A program made the translations under genes and the position numbers. This document shows, one piece after another, positions 7,455 to 18,195 of a stretch of 64,000 bases of DNA (positions are counted from its first letter, which is position 1; every line of letters starts with the position of its first letter). This stretch comes from Streptomyces cellulosae (GTDB taxonomy: Bacteria; Actinomycetota; Actinomycetes; Streptomycetales; Streptomycetaceae): positions 124,001 to 188,000 of the forward strand of contig BNBH01000003.1 of the NCBI GenBank assembly GCA_014655195.1, in the 5' to 3' direction. The notes under the pieces were generated by a model. The model did not search any database, had not been told where the DNA came from, and saw only the letters and a list, made by a program, of their open reading frames with translations.

Positions 7455-8603
7455 TCAGCCCGCTGTCGCGTCCAGAGCCCGCAGTACGTCGGCGATCAGG
7501 TCCTCCGGGTCCTCGGCCCCGACGGAGAAGCGGACGAAGCCCTCCGGAACGGCGTCCCCGCCCCAGCGGCCGCGCCGTTCCGCCGTGGACCGCACACCGC
7601 CGAAGCTCGTCGCGTCGTCCACGAGACGCAGGGCGTCCAGGAAGCCGTCCGCACGCTCGCGGGACGGCAGCGTGAAGGACACCACGCACCCGTAGCGGCG
7701 CATCTGCTGCGACGCGATCTTGTGCGCCGGGTCGTCCGGCAGCCCCGGATAGCGCAGACCCGTGACCTCCGGCCGTTCCCGCAGCGCCTCGGCGAGCCGC
7801 AGCGCGGTCGCGTTCTGCCGCTCGACCCGCAGCTGCAGCGTGGCGATCGACCGGTGCGCGAGCCACGCCTCCATCGGCCCCGGGATGGCGCCGACGATCT
7901 TCCGCCAGCGCCGGACCGCGGCCATCGCCTCGGCGTCCCGGCCGGCGACGTACCCGAGGAGCACGTCACCGTGTCCGGTCAGCTGCTTGGTGCCGCTGGC
8001 CACCGCGAAGTCCGCGCCGAGCTCCAGCGGGCGCTGACCCAGCGGCGTCGCCAATGTGTTGTCGACGGCGACCAGGGCCCCCTGCGCGTGGGCCGCGTCG
8101 GCGAGCCGCCGCACGTCGCACACGTCGAGACCCGGGTTCGAGGGCGTCTCGATCCACAGCAGCTTCGCGCCGTCCAGCACCTCCATCTGGGCGTCCCCGC
8201 CGGTCGGCGCGGTGCGCACCTCGATGCCGTACGCCTCCAGCTGGGCGCGCGCCAGCGGCAGCGCCTGGTAGCCGTCGTCGGGCAGGACGACCGCGTCCCC
8301 CGCGCGGAGCTGCGAGAACAGCACCGCGGAGATGGCGGCCATGCCCGAGGCGAACACCAGCGTCTCGACGCCGTCCCGCCCCGGGCCCTCCAGCTCGCCG
8401 ATCGCCCGCTCCAGCAGGGTCCACGTCGGGTTCTCGTCCCGGCCGTAGGTGTACGGGCCGGTGGGGTCGCCCGGCAGATGGAAGTGGGCCGCGAACACCG
8501 GCCCGGGCAGGGTCGGCTCGTGCTTCACCGGCTCGGGCAGCCCGGCCCGCACCGCACGGGTGCCGTCGCCCGGCCCGCCCGTGCCTCTCGTCGCGTCGTT
8601 CAT
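7455..8603 (-). CDS. Cystathionine gamma-lyase/synthase family PLP enzyme
   Basis: 382 residues of the Cys/Met metabolism PLP family. Visible are TYGRDENPTWTLLE (phosphate-binding tyrosine and arginine), FASGMAAISAVL, WIETPSNPGLDV, VAVDNTLATP with the cofactor-binding Asp, and ASGTKQLTGHGDVLLG containing the Schiff-base lysine. The exact reaction (gamma-lyase or gamma-synthase) cannot be settled by eye; gamma-lyase is the usual annotation in Streptomyces. Its ATG overlaps the stop of ptpA as ATGA, so the two genes are translationally coupled. Confidence 0.85.
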   Translation of the reverse strand: MNDATRGTGGPGDGTRAVRAGLPEPVKHEPTLPGPVFAAHFHLPGDPTGPYTYGRDENPTWTLLERAIGELEGPGRDGVETLVFASGMAAISAVLFSQLRAGDAVVLPDDGYQALPLARAQLEAYGIEVRTAPTGGDAQMEVLDGAKLLWIETPSNPGLDVCDVRRLADAAHAQGALVAVDNTLATPLGQRPLELGADFAVASGTKQLTGHGDVLLGYVAGRDAEAMAAVRRWRKIVGAIPGPMEAWLAHRSIATLQLRVERQNATALRLAEALRERPEVTGLRYPGLPDDPAHKIASQQMRRYGCVVSFTLPSRERADGFLDALRLVDDATSFGGVRSTAERRGRWGGDAVPEGFVRFSVGAEDPEDLIADVLRALDATAG

Positions 8604-9091
8604 GCCGCCCGTCCTTCCACCTGCTCACGTACCGCGGCGAGCAGCCCGTGGCTCGCCGCCTCCACCATCTCAAGACACGCGTCGAAACCCTCGGGACCCC
8701 CGTAGTACGGGTCCGGCACGTCGAGGTCGTCGCCGGCCGCCGGGTCGTACGACCGCAGCAGCCGCACCTTCTCCGCGTCCCGCTCCGTGGGTGCGAGGCG
8801 GCGCAGCGCCCTGAGATGACCCGCGTCCAGGGCGACGACGAGATCGAGCCGGCCGAACCAGGACGGGTCGAACTGCCGGGCCGTGTGCTCGGCGTCGTAG
8901 CCGTTCTCCCGCAGCACGGCGACGGTGCGGGGGTCCGCGCCCTCGCCCTCGTGCCAGCCGCCGGTGCCGGCGCTGTCGACCTCGACCAGGTCTTCCAGAC
9001 CGGCCTCGGCCACGCGCGCGCGGAAGACGAACTCGGCCATCGGAGAGCGGCAGATGTTGCCGGTGCACACGAAGCAGACGCGGTAGGTCAT
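8600..9091 (-). CDS. ptpA: Low-molecular-weight protein tyrosine phosphatase PtpA
   Basis: 163 residues. The P-loop is CTGNICRSP (C-x5-R at residues 9-15), and the general-acid loop is DVPDPYYGG (residues ~124-132), both diagnostic of this family. In S. coelicolor PtpA is a small cytoplasmic tyrosine phosphatase whose overexpression alters antibiotic production. It reads first in a pair with the trans-sulfuration enzyme (4-bp ATGA overlap) and follows the small membrane protein by 5 bp, so the three genes probably form one operon. Confidence 0.9.
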   Translation of the reverse strand: MTYRVCFVCTGNICRSPMAEFVFRARVAEAGLEDLVEVDSAGTGGWHEGEGADPRTVAVLRENGYDAEHTARQFDPSWFGRLDLVVALDAGHLRALRRLAPTERDAEKVRLLRSYDPAAGDDLDVPDPYYGGPEGFDACLEMVEAASHGLLAAVREQVEGRAA

Positions 9092-9096
9092 GGTGG

Positions 9097-9474
9097 TCAG
9101 TCCCCGTCGGGCAGGATCACGTTCAGGGCCCAGGAGACCACGGAGATGATGAGACCGCCCACCACGGCCGTCCAGAAGCCGTCCACGTGGAAACTCAGGT
9201 CGAACTGGTCGGCGAGCCAGGAGGTGAGCAGCAGCATCAGGGCGTTCACGACCAGGGTGAACAGGCCCAGGGTCAGGATGAGCAGCGGCAGGCTCAGCAG
9301 CTTGACCACCGGCTTGACCAGGAAGTTCACCACGCCGAAGATCAGCGCCACCAGGAACAGCGTGCCTATCTCCTTGCCGGTGCTGTCCCCGGTCAGGGTG
9401 ATCTTGTCGAGGAGCCAGACCGCGACCGCGAGGGCTCCCGCGTTGGCGATCGTCTTGACTAGGAAATTCTTCAT
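9097..9474 (-). CDS. Phage-holin-like (PhageHol_4_2 / YvlD type) membrane protein
   Basis: 125 residues, nearly all hydrophobic, with four predicted membrane segments: the N-terminal helix, LIFGVVNFLVKPVVKLLSLPL, LTLGLFTLVVNALMLLL and VVGGLIISVVSWALN. The VNFLVKPVVKLLSLPL block is typical of the YvlD/holin-4 family, which is common in bacterial chromosomes and not evidence of a prophage. The ATG at 9474 starts the first helix. It is the first gene of the probable operon with ptpA. Function unknown. Confidence 0.85.
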   Translation of the reverse strand: MKNFLVKTIANAGALAVAVWLLDKITLTGDSTGKEIGTLFLVALIFGVVNFLVKPVVKLLSLPLLILTLGLFTLVVNALMLLLTSWLADQFDLSFHVDGFWTAVVGGLIISVVSWALNVILPDGD

Positions 9475-9531
9475 GTGTCTGATCGTGGCAGACAGCATCG
9501 TGATCGGGCAGTGAGGGCAGGGGCGGGACCC

Positions 9532-9849
9532 GTGAAAGCATTCAGGCTGGACGAACTCGAAGCGGAGCGCGCCGCGAACGACGGGGCGTACCTGCAGTTC
9601 CTGCGGGAACGGAACATGTCGGTCGGTCTCTACGCCCTGGACGCGGGCGCCCAGGACCCGCAGCAGCCGCACCACCAGGACGAGGTGTACCTCGTGGTCA
9701 GCGGCCGTGCCTCGATCACCGTCGGCATGGAGACCACCGAGGTCGCGCGCGGCAGCGTCGTCTACGTGCCGGCCGGGGTGGCGCACAAGTTCCACCACAT
9801 CAGCGAGGACCTGCGGGTCGTCGTGGTGTTCTCTCCGCCGGAGAGCTGA
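9532..9849 (+). CDS. Small single-domain cupin protein
   Basis: 105 residues, one cupin barrel. Motif 1 is PHHQDEVYLVVSGRA (two His and one Glu as metal ligands) and motif 2 is GSVVYVPAGVAHKFHH. The GTG at 9532 follows a purine-rich stretch; an in-frame GTG at 9511 is a possible alternative. It is divergent from the holin-like gene with about 57 bp between them. Stand-alone cupins of this size include isomerases, dioxygenases and sensors, so no reaction is assigned. Confidence 0.8.
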   Translation: MKAFRLDELEAERAANDGAYLQFLRERNMSVGLYALDAGAQDPQQPHHQDEVYLVVSGRASITVGMETTEVARGSVVYVPAGVAHKFHHISEDLRVVVVFSPPES

Positions 9850-9996
9850 GGGCGGGCCCCGGGGTTCCCTAGGGGACGGGTCAGGGGAGGACAAGGGATC
9901 CGGGAGCCCCGTCCGGTCCCCGGCCGCCCTAGCATCGGGAGCGGACGTCATCGACAGGACCCGGCAGGCAGCGGGCGGAGAGGTAAGGACGAGGCC

Positions 9997-10206
9997 ATGC
10001 GAGAGATCTTCACGGGACTGCCGTGGTGGGTGAAGTGGATCGCGGTGCCGGTCATCGCCCTGGTGGTGTTCGGCGGCCTGATAGCGAGCGTGGTCGGCTT
10101 CGTCATCGGCCTGCTCTTCAAGGCGCTGGTCTTCGTCGCCCTGGTCGGCGGACTCATCTACGTGGTGCGGAAGTTCACGGCGAGCTCCTCCTCGCGCGAC
10201 TGGTGA
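9997..10206 (+). CDS. Small membrane protein (DUF5326-like)
   Basis: 69 residues with two tight transmembrane segments, WWVKWIAVPVIALVVFGGLIA and VVGFVIGLLFKALVFVALVG, and a short basic/serine-rich tail. GGACGAGG precedes the ATG. It resembles a small actinomycete family of unknown function. The gene stands alone, 147 bp after the cupin gene. Confidence 0.75.
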   Translation: MREIFTGLPWWVKWIAVPVIALVVFGGLIASVVGFVIGLLFKALVFVALVGGLIYVVRKFTASSSSRDW

Positions 10207-10401
10207 GCCGGCGGGAACCGGCGGGGCGGTAACGGGATACGCCGGTTCCCTCGGGTGGGGGAAGTTTCCGTACAGGGCCTCCTGCGTGCGGTGACGGACG
10301 GTTAGAGTCCGGAACTCGACGCGGGGCCGGTCCCCGCGAACGGCGACCCCACCACCCGTGTTCCCCGCACGGGCTGCCCCCTCGCGCTACGGGAGTGACC
10401 C

Positions 10402-11232
10402 TTGGCCACGACTGGCACCGCCCCCGCATCTCGGACCGCGGTCCCCCCGCAGCCCCGTTCGCCGGCCCCGCCCACGTCTCCCCCCGGCACGACCCTCATC
10501 GGCTCGGTCCAGCGCGCCATGCGCCTGCTGGAGACCGTCGCCGCCCATGAGCACGGCGCCCCCGCCAAGCAGCTCGCCCGAGAGACCGGGCTGGCGCTCC
10601 CCACGGCCTACCACCTGCTGCGCACCCTGGTGCACGAGGGCTATCTGCGGCGTGACCGCGGGATGTTCTACCTCGGGGAGGCCGCCGAGCGGCTCGGCGG
10701 CAGCGGAGCCCGGCAGAAACGTCGCAGCACGGTGGCCGACACCCTCGCCCGCTGGCGGGACGCGGTCGGCGTCCCCGTCTACTACGCGGCCTACCGCGAC
10801 GGCGAGATCGGCCTGATCGGCGTCGCCGACACCCCGGGCAATCCGGCCGTCGAGGAGTGGACCGACTTCCGGGAGACCGCCCACGCCCACGCCCTCGGCC
10901 AGTGTCTCCTCGCGCAGCTGGACGACGCGGCCCGGCGCGACCACCTCGGCCGCTACCCGGTGCGCCCGGTCACCCCGTACACGGTTCGCGACGCCGCGAG
11001 CCTGCTGCGGCGCCTGGAACGGGTGCGGGAGACGGACCTGGTGATCGAACGTCAGGAGTACGCGCTGGGGACGGTGTGCGCCGCGATCCCCCTCAAGGTC
11101 GGCGCGACGGCGGCCACTGTGGCCGTCTCACTGCCTGTGCACCAGGGCGACCGGCTCCTTCCGACGGTCCAGCGGCTGCAGGCCGAAATGCGCTGCCTGC
11201 TCGGCTCGCTCGCACTGTCTATCAGTATTTGA
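10402..11232 (+). CDS. ssgR: IclR-family regulator SsgR
   Basis: 276 residues. A proline-rich leader (1-30) is followed by an IclR winged helix (SVQRAMRLLETVAAHEHGAPAKQLARETGLALPTAYHLLRTLVHEGYL) and an IclR effector domain (DAVGVPVYYAAY...). It starts with TTG, after GGGAGTGACCC. It lies directly upstream of ssgA on the same strand, exactly as in S. coelicolor, where SsgR is the activator of ssgA transcription. The assignment therefore rests on family plus neighbour. It helps link growth state to sporulation septation. Confidence 0.9.
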   Translation: MATTGTAPASRTAVPPQPRSPAPPTSPPGTTLIGSVQRAMRLLETVAAHEHGAPAKQLARETGLALPTAYHLLRTLVHEGYLRRDRGMFYLGEAAERLGGSGARQKRRSTVADTLARWRDAVGVPVYYAAYRDGEIGLIGVADTPGNPAVEEWTDFRETAHAHALGQCLLAQLDDAARRDHLGRYPVRPVTPYTVRDAASLLRRLERVRETDLVIERQEYALGTVCAAIPLKVGATAATVAVSLPVHQGDRLLPTVQRLQAEMRCLLGSLALSISI

Positions 11233-11330
11233 AAACTCACTCCTTGTGATCTGCTGTGTACGTTCAGCAAGATTCCCTCTAGAGTCAGGGTCCATGCCCG
11301 GCCAGTCCGCGGCGAATGACGGGGTAGGCG

Positions 11331-11765
11331 ATGCGCGAATCCGTACAGGCAGAGGTCATGATGAGCTTTCTCGTGTCGGAGGAGCTTTCCTTCCGCATTC
11401 CGGTGGAGCTGCGTTATGACACCTGCGATCCCTACGCGGTGCGGCTGACCTTCCATCTGCCCGGAGACGCCCCCGTGACCTGGGCGTTCGGCAGGGAGCT
11501 GCTGGTCGACGGCGTGGGCAGGCCCTGCGGCGAGGGCGATGTGCGGGTCGCGCCGGTCGACCCCGACACCCTGGGCGAGGTGCTGATCCGGCTCCAGGTC
11601 GGCAGCGACCAGGCCCTGTTCCGCTCGTCGACCGCCCCGATCGTGGCCTTCCTCGACCGCACCGACAAACTGGTGCCGCTGGGGCAGGAAGGGGCGCTCG
11701 CCGACTTCGACGCCCACCTCGACGACGCGCTCGACCGCATCCTCGCGGAGCAGAGCGCCGGCTGA
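11331..11765 (+). CDS. ssgA: Sporulation-specific cell division protein SsgA
   Basis: 144 residues, a SsgA-like protein (SALP) across its length: SFLVSEELSFRIPVELRYD, FHLPGDAPVTWAFGRELLVDG and VAFLDRTDKLVPLGQEG are characteristic. SsgA marks sites of hyphal branching and septation and helps localise SsgB, which recruits FtsZ during aerial growth in Streptomyces. The start is uncertain: ATG 11331 (used here), or ATG 11361 with AGAGG seven bases upstream, giving a protein that begins MSFLV. The 98-bp gap after ssgR is the likely target of SsgR. Confidence 0.95.
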   Translation: MRESVQAEVMMSFLVSEELSFRIPVELRYDTCDPYAVRLTFHLPGDAPVTWAFGRELLVDGVGRPCGEGDVRVAPVDPDTLGEVLIRLQVGSDQALFRSSTAPIVAFLDRTDKLVPLGQEGALADFDAHLDDALDRILAEQSAG

Positions 11766-11840
11766 CGCGTTGAGCCGACCGGGTGAGCCGGTGGCGTAAC
11801 GCTTCAGCGCGCTCCGGACGTCCTCTCGCGGCGGCGTGCG

Positions 11841-13412
11841 TCAGCGCTTGCGGCGCCTGCCCCGCCCGCCCCGAGCCATGGCAGGCCGCGGTTCCGGTGC
11901 GTGGCCGACGGCCTGGTCGTGCGCCACCGGCTGTCCGGGCACCGGGGCGCGGTCCGCCGGGCGGTCCGCCGAGACGACCAGCGCGGCCAGGGCCGTGGTC
12001 ACCGGCACCGAGGCCACCAGGCCGATCGACCCGATCAGCGTGCGCACGATCTCCTCCGCGACCAGCTCGCTGTTGGCGACGGTCCCCACGCTGCTCTGCG
12101 CCACCGAGAACAGCAGCAGCAGCGGCAGCGCGGCGCCCGCGTAGGCGAGGACGAGGGTGTTGACCACGGACGCGATGTGGTCACGGCCGATGCGGATGCC
12201 CGCGCGGTACAGCGCGCGGCGGCCCATCGCAGGGTTGGCCTCGTGCAGCTCCCACACGGCGGACGTCTGGGTGACCGTCACGTCGTCCAGGACGCCTAGC
12301 GAGCCGATGATGACGCCCGCGAGCAGCAGGCCGCTCATGTCGATGTCCGGGTAGAGGCCGTGGATGAGGCCGGTGTTGTCGTCGGTGTTGCCGGTGAGGG
12401 CCGACCAGCCGATGAACACCGACCCCAGGATGCCGATCAGCAACAGCGAGACCAGGGTGCCCAGCACCGCTACCGAGGTGCGGGCCGACAGCCCGTGACA
12501 GAGGTACAGCGCGAGCAGCATGATCAGGCTCGCTCCCACCACCGCCACGACCAGCGGGTTCGAGCCCTGCAGGATCGCCGGCAGGATGAAGAAGTTGAGC
12601 ACCAGGAAGCTGACCGCCAGCGCGACCAGCGCCATGACGCCCCGCAGACGGCCCACGGCCACCACGGCGAGCGCGAAGACACCGGCCAGCAGGGCGAGCG
12701 GGAAGCGGCGGTTCACGTCGGCGACCGAGTACTGGAGGTCCTCCGGGGCCGACGGCTCGTAGGCGACGACGACCCCCTGGCCCTCGCTCAACTGCCGTGA
12801 CTGGTCCGGCTGCACGATCTCCGTGAACGTCCGGCCCTTGTCCTTGCCGGTGTCGACCCGGATCGTCGCCTTCTTGCAGGTGCCGTTCGCCTGCTGCTGG
12901 GCCGAGGAACCCTCGGCGGTGGAGGTGTCACCGGTCGGGACGCCGGCGGAGGGGTTGGCCGAGGCGCAGTCCATCGCGACCACCTCGGTGACCGTGCCCT
13001 GCTGCGTCTGGCGGTCGAAGCCGACGCCGGTGCGCTCGTGCGCGGGGGCGCCGCCCGGCCACAACACGGCCAGGCCGACGAGGACCGCCGCGGTGAAGGG
13101 GATGAGGACCGCGGCGATGACCTTGCGGAGGTGGCGGGAGACGGGGGCGGCGGGGCCGTGACTGTGGCTGTGCCCGTGGCTGTGGACCTGAGCGGGGCCG
13201 TGCCCGTGGTCTTGCCCGCTCGTCGGAGACGGGGCATCAGCCGGCGTCCCCGGCGGGCTCAAGCGCCGGTGGGAGCCGGTGTGTTCGTGCGAGCCCGTGC
13301 GTCCCTGCCCGGGACCGTGCCCGTGCGGCTGCCCGGGTCCGTGCCCGTGCGGGGCGTCGGCACCGCGCGGTGGCTCGGACGGCGGGTACGGAGGCGGAGA
13401 GTTCGGAGTCAC
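11841..13412 (-). CDS. YibE/F-family multi-pass membrane protein with His-rich N terminus
   Basis: 523 residues. Residues ~1-90 are proline-rich and contain many HGHG/HSHGHSHSH clusters, a plausible metal-binding tail. One membrane helix (AAVLIPFTAAVLVGLAVLW) leads to an extracellular beta domain (~125-220), and then about seven helices. The YibE/F signature GVIIGSLGVLDDVTVTQTSAVWEL is clear. The start is GTG without a strong RBS. Family members are poorly characterised transporters or permease-like proteins. It is divergent from thiC; the gap holds the TPP riboswitch. Confidence 0.85.
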   Translation of the reverse strand: MTPNSPPPYPPSEPPRGADAPHGHGPGQPHGHGPGQGRTGSHEHTGSHRRLSPPGTPADAPSPTSGQDHGHGPAQVHSHGHSHSHGPAAPVSRHLRKVIAAVLIPFTAAVLVGLAVLWPGGAPAHERTGVGFDRQTQQGTVTEVVAMDCASANPSAGVPTGDTSTAEGSSAQQQANGTCKKATIRVDTGKDKGRTFTEIVQPDQSRQLSEGQGVVVAYEPSAPEDLQYSVADVNRRFPLALLAGVFALAVVAVGRLRGVMALVALAVSFLVLNFFILPAILQGSNPLVVAVVGASLIMLLALYLCHGLSARTSVAVLGTLVSLLLIGILGSVFIGWSALTGNTDDNTGLIHGLYPDIDMSGLLLAGVIIGSLGVLDDVTVTQTSAVWELHEANPAMGRRALYRAGIRIGRDHIASVVNTLVLAYAGAALPLLLLFSVAQSSVGTVANSELVAEEIVRTLIGSIGLVASVPVTTALAALVVSADRPADRAPVPGQPVAHDQAVGHAPEPRPAMARGGRGRRRKR

Positions 13413-13546
13413 CGACCGATCATCGCAAGAAGGAAGGGGGCCCTCTGTTCACCGCGCCAGAAATGACGCTAGCGTGGAGGCACCTTTTGTACACGCGGGA
13501 GCTCGGAGCACCGGGCTGAGAGGGCGCTGACCTCCGTCTCAGCGAT

Positions 13547-13560
13547 GTTCCACGTGAAAC
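13547..13560. other. parS: parS-like site inside the thiC riboswitch
   Basis: GTTCCACGTGAAAC, 13 of 14 matches to the ParB consensus, within the variable arm of the TPP riboswitch. A degenerate half-site GTTTCAC follows at 13580-13586. Confidence 0.75.
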
Positions 13561-13586
13561 ATCACCGACAGCGGGTGATGTTTCAC
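13554..13586 (+). repeat. Inverted repeat in the riboswitch variable arm, partly made of parS sequence
   Basis: GTGAAACATCACC (13554-13566) and its perfect complement GGTGATGTTTCAC (13574-13586) enclose a 7-nt loop. The left arm uses the right half of the parS-like site. It should form the distal hairpin of the extended riboswitch arm. Confidence 0.8.
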
Positions 13587-13654
13587 ACGGGACGTCGGCA
13601 GACGGAAACCGCTGCGTCGACCGCCGAACCTGTTACCGGGTAATGCCGGCGTAG

Positions 13655-15463
<1,809 letters not shown>

Positions 15464-15525
15464 CCGAGGGGGAGGCGGCGGCCGGCGCCCACACGGCTGC
15501 CGGCGCCGTCCCCGTTCCGGAGGCC

Positions 15526-16608
15526 TCAGAGACCTTCGGCTCTCCAGGCCACCAGACCCGCCCGATCCACCTGGTCGAAGCCCACCGCGAACGGCTTCTG
15601 ACCCTCACCGGTCACCACGTGGATGCTGCACTGCGTGACGCTGTCGCCCGTCGGGACGGTCGCGAAGATCCAGTCGGACGGGCAGCCGGGAACCTCCGAG
15701 TCCATGAAGTAGTGGCTCTTCTCCGGGATCTGCCGGCCGTCCCGCGTGAGGAGGCGGATGCGGTCGGACTGGTCGTTGTAGAGGTCCGACGTGCCGGTGT
15801 TGGTGTAGGTGACCGAGACGTAGTACGGCACGCCGCGTCGCTCCTCCTCGGTGAGAGGGAGACCCGCGTCCTTGAGGTCGGCCATGTTGCCCCGGCGTAC
15901 GGACACCGGAGTGGCGGGCAGTTCGAGGATGCCGTCCTCGTCGGCGTCGTGCCGGACCGGGATGACGTCTCCCGGCTCCGCCAGCCCGGCCGAGACCGTC
16001 TCCACGCCGCCGTCGACGGGCCAGACCGCGACGGCGGCGGTCTCGTCGTGGTAGCCGCCGGCGTAGTGCAGCACGGACAGCACCCCGACACCCTCCGGCA
16101 GTGCGTAGGTCACGCAGACCTCGTAGGAGGCGCCGGGTGCCAGTGTCTCCGGCGGGAAGTTCGCGCACGGCAGATCGGCTCCTCCCGGCCTGCCGCCGCT
16201 GAGGTGGGCCTCCTGCCCGTCCTCCCAGTCGGTGCCCATGAGGACGAGATCGCTGTCCACCATGAACGGGTCGGGGATCGTCCTCGGGCCGGTGTTGGTG
16301 ACCTCGAAGGTGAGGTAGTGAGGGACCGTGCCCTTCAGTTCCTCGCCCACACGGGCCCCGCGCATGTCCTTCTCCGAGCCCCGGACCAGGCTCCTGACCG
16401 TGATCCGGACCGTGTGCGGCCGGTCGTCGACGTCCGTGTGGACGACGTCCCGGGCGCCGGTCCGCACCGGCAGGTCGGTCCAGGAGGCCGGCCTCTCCGA
16501 CGTTCCGACCACCGCCCCGCCCGCGTCGCGCTCCCCTGCGCACCCGGCGAGGAGAAGCAGGACCGCCGCGCCCATGGCGGCCTTCCCGAACTGGCTGGAC
16601 AGGCGCAT
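15526..16608 (-). CDS. Secreted lipoprotein of unknown function
   Basis: 360 residues starting with a lipoprotein signal peptide: MRLSSQFGKAAMG, then LLLLAGC with the lipobox cysteine at about residue 22. The mature protein has two immunoglobulin-like halves built around HYLTFEVTNTGPRTI and YYVSVTYTNTGTSDLYN, resembling DUF4352-type extracellular domains, with paired cysteines. AAGGAAG precedes the ATG at 16608; upstream in-frame extensions lack a signal. Surface-anchored; no enzymatic motif is seen. It converges on thiC and is divergent from the TerD-VWA gene. Confidence 0.8.
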   Translation of the reverse strand: MRLSSQFGKAAMGAAVLLLLAGCAGERDAGGAVVGTSERPASWTDLPVRTGARDVVHTDVDDRPHTVRITVRSLVRGSEKDMRGARVGEELKGTVPHYLTFEVTNTGPRTIPDPFMVDSDLVLMGTDWEDGQEAHLSGGRPGGADLPCANFPPETLAPGASYEVCVTYALPEGVGVLSVLHYAGGYHDETAAVAVWPVDGGVETVSAGLAEPGDVIPVRHDADEDGILELPATPVSVRRGNMADLKDAGLPLTEEERRGVPYYVSVTYTNTGTSDLYNDQSDRIRLLTRDGRQIPEKSHYFMDSEVPGCPSDWIFATVPTGDSVTQCSIHVVTGEGQKPFAVGFDQVDRAGLVAWRAEGL

Positions 16609-16777
16609 CGAGCTTCCTTGCTGTACGGGGAACCGGAGCCGCCGGAGGACTGACGCATCGTAGGACGCTGTGCGGTGACCCGGCGGTGGGGGACGGTCTG
16701 TCCCGGTCGCACGACGTGATGAGCCCGCTCCGTGGGTCACCCTCGTGGAATCCGTCCGGTCTGGGCAGACTGGGCCC

Positions 16778-18166
16778 ATGACTGCGTGGGCGTTGAGCAA
16801 GGGGTCCAACTGTTCCGTCGAGGTGCCTGTCGTGCGGGCCGAGCTGGCGTGGGCGGTGGGGCCCGGGGTGCCCGACATCGACGCGTCCGCCCTGCTGCTG
16901 ACGTCGGTGGGGCGGGTGCGGGACGACGGGGACTTCGTGTTCTACAACCAGCCGCGTCACGCCTCCGAGGCCGTGCGGCACCTGGGCAAGCGGCATGCCG
17001 ACGGGGCCGCCACCGACACCGTCGAGGTGGACCTGCGTTCCCTGGAGCCGGCCGTCGAGCGGATCGTGCTCGGGGCGTCGGCCGACGGCGGGACCTTCGG
17101 ACAGGTGCCCGGCCTGGTGCTGCGGCTGCTGGACGCCGCCTCGGACGCGGAGATCGCCCGCTTCGACATGGCGGCAGGGACCGAGACCGCCTTCATCGGC
17201 GGCGAGCTGTACCGGCGGCAGGGCGCCTGGAAGTTCCGCGCGGTCGGCCAGGGGTACGCCTCCGGCCTCGCCGGACTCGCCACGGACTTCGGCATCACCG
17301 TCGACGACCCCGCCCAGACCCCCCTCGTCACCGCGCCTGTGCCCCCCTTGCCGCCTCCGCCGGCCGATCCGGGGCCGCCCGGACCGTCCCCGTCCGGCGC
17401 CGCCCGCCCCGGCAAGGGCGAGGAACGGCTCCCCGTCGACATGCGCAAGCGGCTGTCCCTGCGCAAGGAGCAGGTCGCCGTCAGCCTGCGCAAACACGGC
17501 GCCGCCGACGTCACCGCACGTGTGATCCTCGTGCTGGACGCCTCCGGGTCGATGTCCTTCCTGTACTCCAAGGGCGCCGTCGCCGACGTCGTCGAGCGGA
17601 TGGCGGCCGTCGCCGCGCAACTGGACGACGACGGGGAGATGCAGGCCTGGACGTTCGCCACCACCCCCGCCCGGCTGCCCGACCTGCGGCTGGGGGAGCT
17701 TCCCGAGTGGCTGCGGCTGCACGTCCGCGTGGGGGAGATCTCCCTGTTCCGGCGCAAGCGCAAGAAGGGCCTCGACCCGAGCCAGGTCGACATGCGCGAG
17801 GTCGGCATCCAGAACGAGGAGCAGAAGGTCATCGCGGAGGTGCGCGCGTACGTACGGGAGAACCCGGTGCCCGCCCCCACACTCGTGCTGTTCTTCTCCG
17901 ACGGCGGCGTCTACCGCAACGCCGAGATCGAGGCGCAGCTGCGCGAGGCCGTCGAGGAGCCGGTGTTCTGGCAGTTCGTGGGGCTCGGGCATGCGAATTA
18001 CGGCGTCCTGGAGCGGTTCGACACGCTGCCCGGGCGGCGCGTCGACAACGTCGGCTTCTTCTCCGTCGACGACATCAGCAGGGTCCCGGACGCCGAGCTG
18101 TACGACCGGCTGCTGTCCGAGTTCCCGCAGTGGATCAGGGCGGCGCGCGGGGCGGGCATCCTCTGA
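16778..18166 (+). CDS. TerD-domain plus VWA-domain protein
   Basis: 462 residues. The N-terminal ~180 residues form a TerD domain ([40 protein letters not shown]), a calcium-binding fold linked to tellurite and stress operons. A proline-rich linker (~185-215) leads to a von Willebrand A domain with the metal site D-x-S-x-S as LDASGSMS (~residue 250) and FFSDGGVY later. The ATG at 16778 matches the start of the TerD fold. The combination suggests a cytoplasmic protein-interaction module; no partner ter genes lie nearby. Confidence 0.88.
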   Translation: MTAWALSKGSNCSVEVPVVRAELAWAVGPGVPDIDASALLLTSVGRVRDDGDFVFYNQPRHASEAVRHLGKRHADGAATDTVEVDLRSLEPAVERIVLGASADGGTFGQVPGLVLRLLDAASDAEIARFDMAAGTETAFIGGELYRRQGAWKFRAVGQGYASGLAGLATDFGITVDDPAQTPLVTAPVPPLPPPPADPGPPGPSPSGAARPGKGEERLPVDMRKRLSLRKEQVAVSLRKHGAADVTARVILVLDASGSMSFLYSKGAVADVVERMAAVAAQLDDDGEMQAWTFATTPARLPDLRLGELPEWLRLHVRVGEISLFRRKRKKGLDPSQVDMREVGIQNEEQKVIAEVRAYVRENPVPAPTLVLFFSDGGVYRNAEIEAQLREAVEEPVFWQFVGLGHANYGVLERFDTLPGRRVDNVGFFSVDDISRVPDAELYDRLLSEFPQWIRAARGAGIL

Positions 18167-18195
18167 CCCCCCGCCCCCGTCGCGCAGCCTGGCGG

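Noticed and set aside
9180-9193. CACGTG-containing sequence in the holin-like gene as a parS
   Set aside because: It has the central CACGTG but the flanks do not match the consensus; it is ordinary coding sequence.
9097-9474. Holin-like protein as evidence of a prophage
   Set aside because: This family is widespread in bacterial chromosomes and the neighbours are core genes.
13580-13593. Second parS inside the thiC leader
   Set aside because: Only the left half (GTTTCAC) matches; four of the remaining seven positions differ. Kept only as a half-site and hairpin arm.
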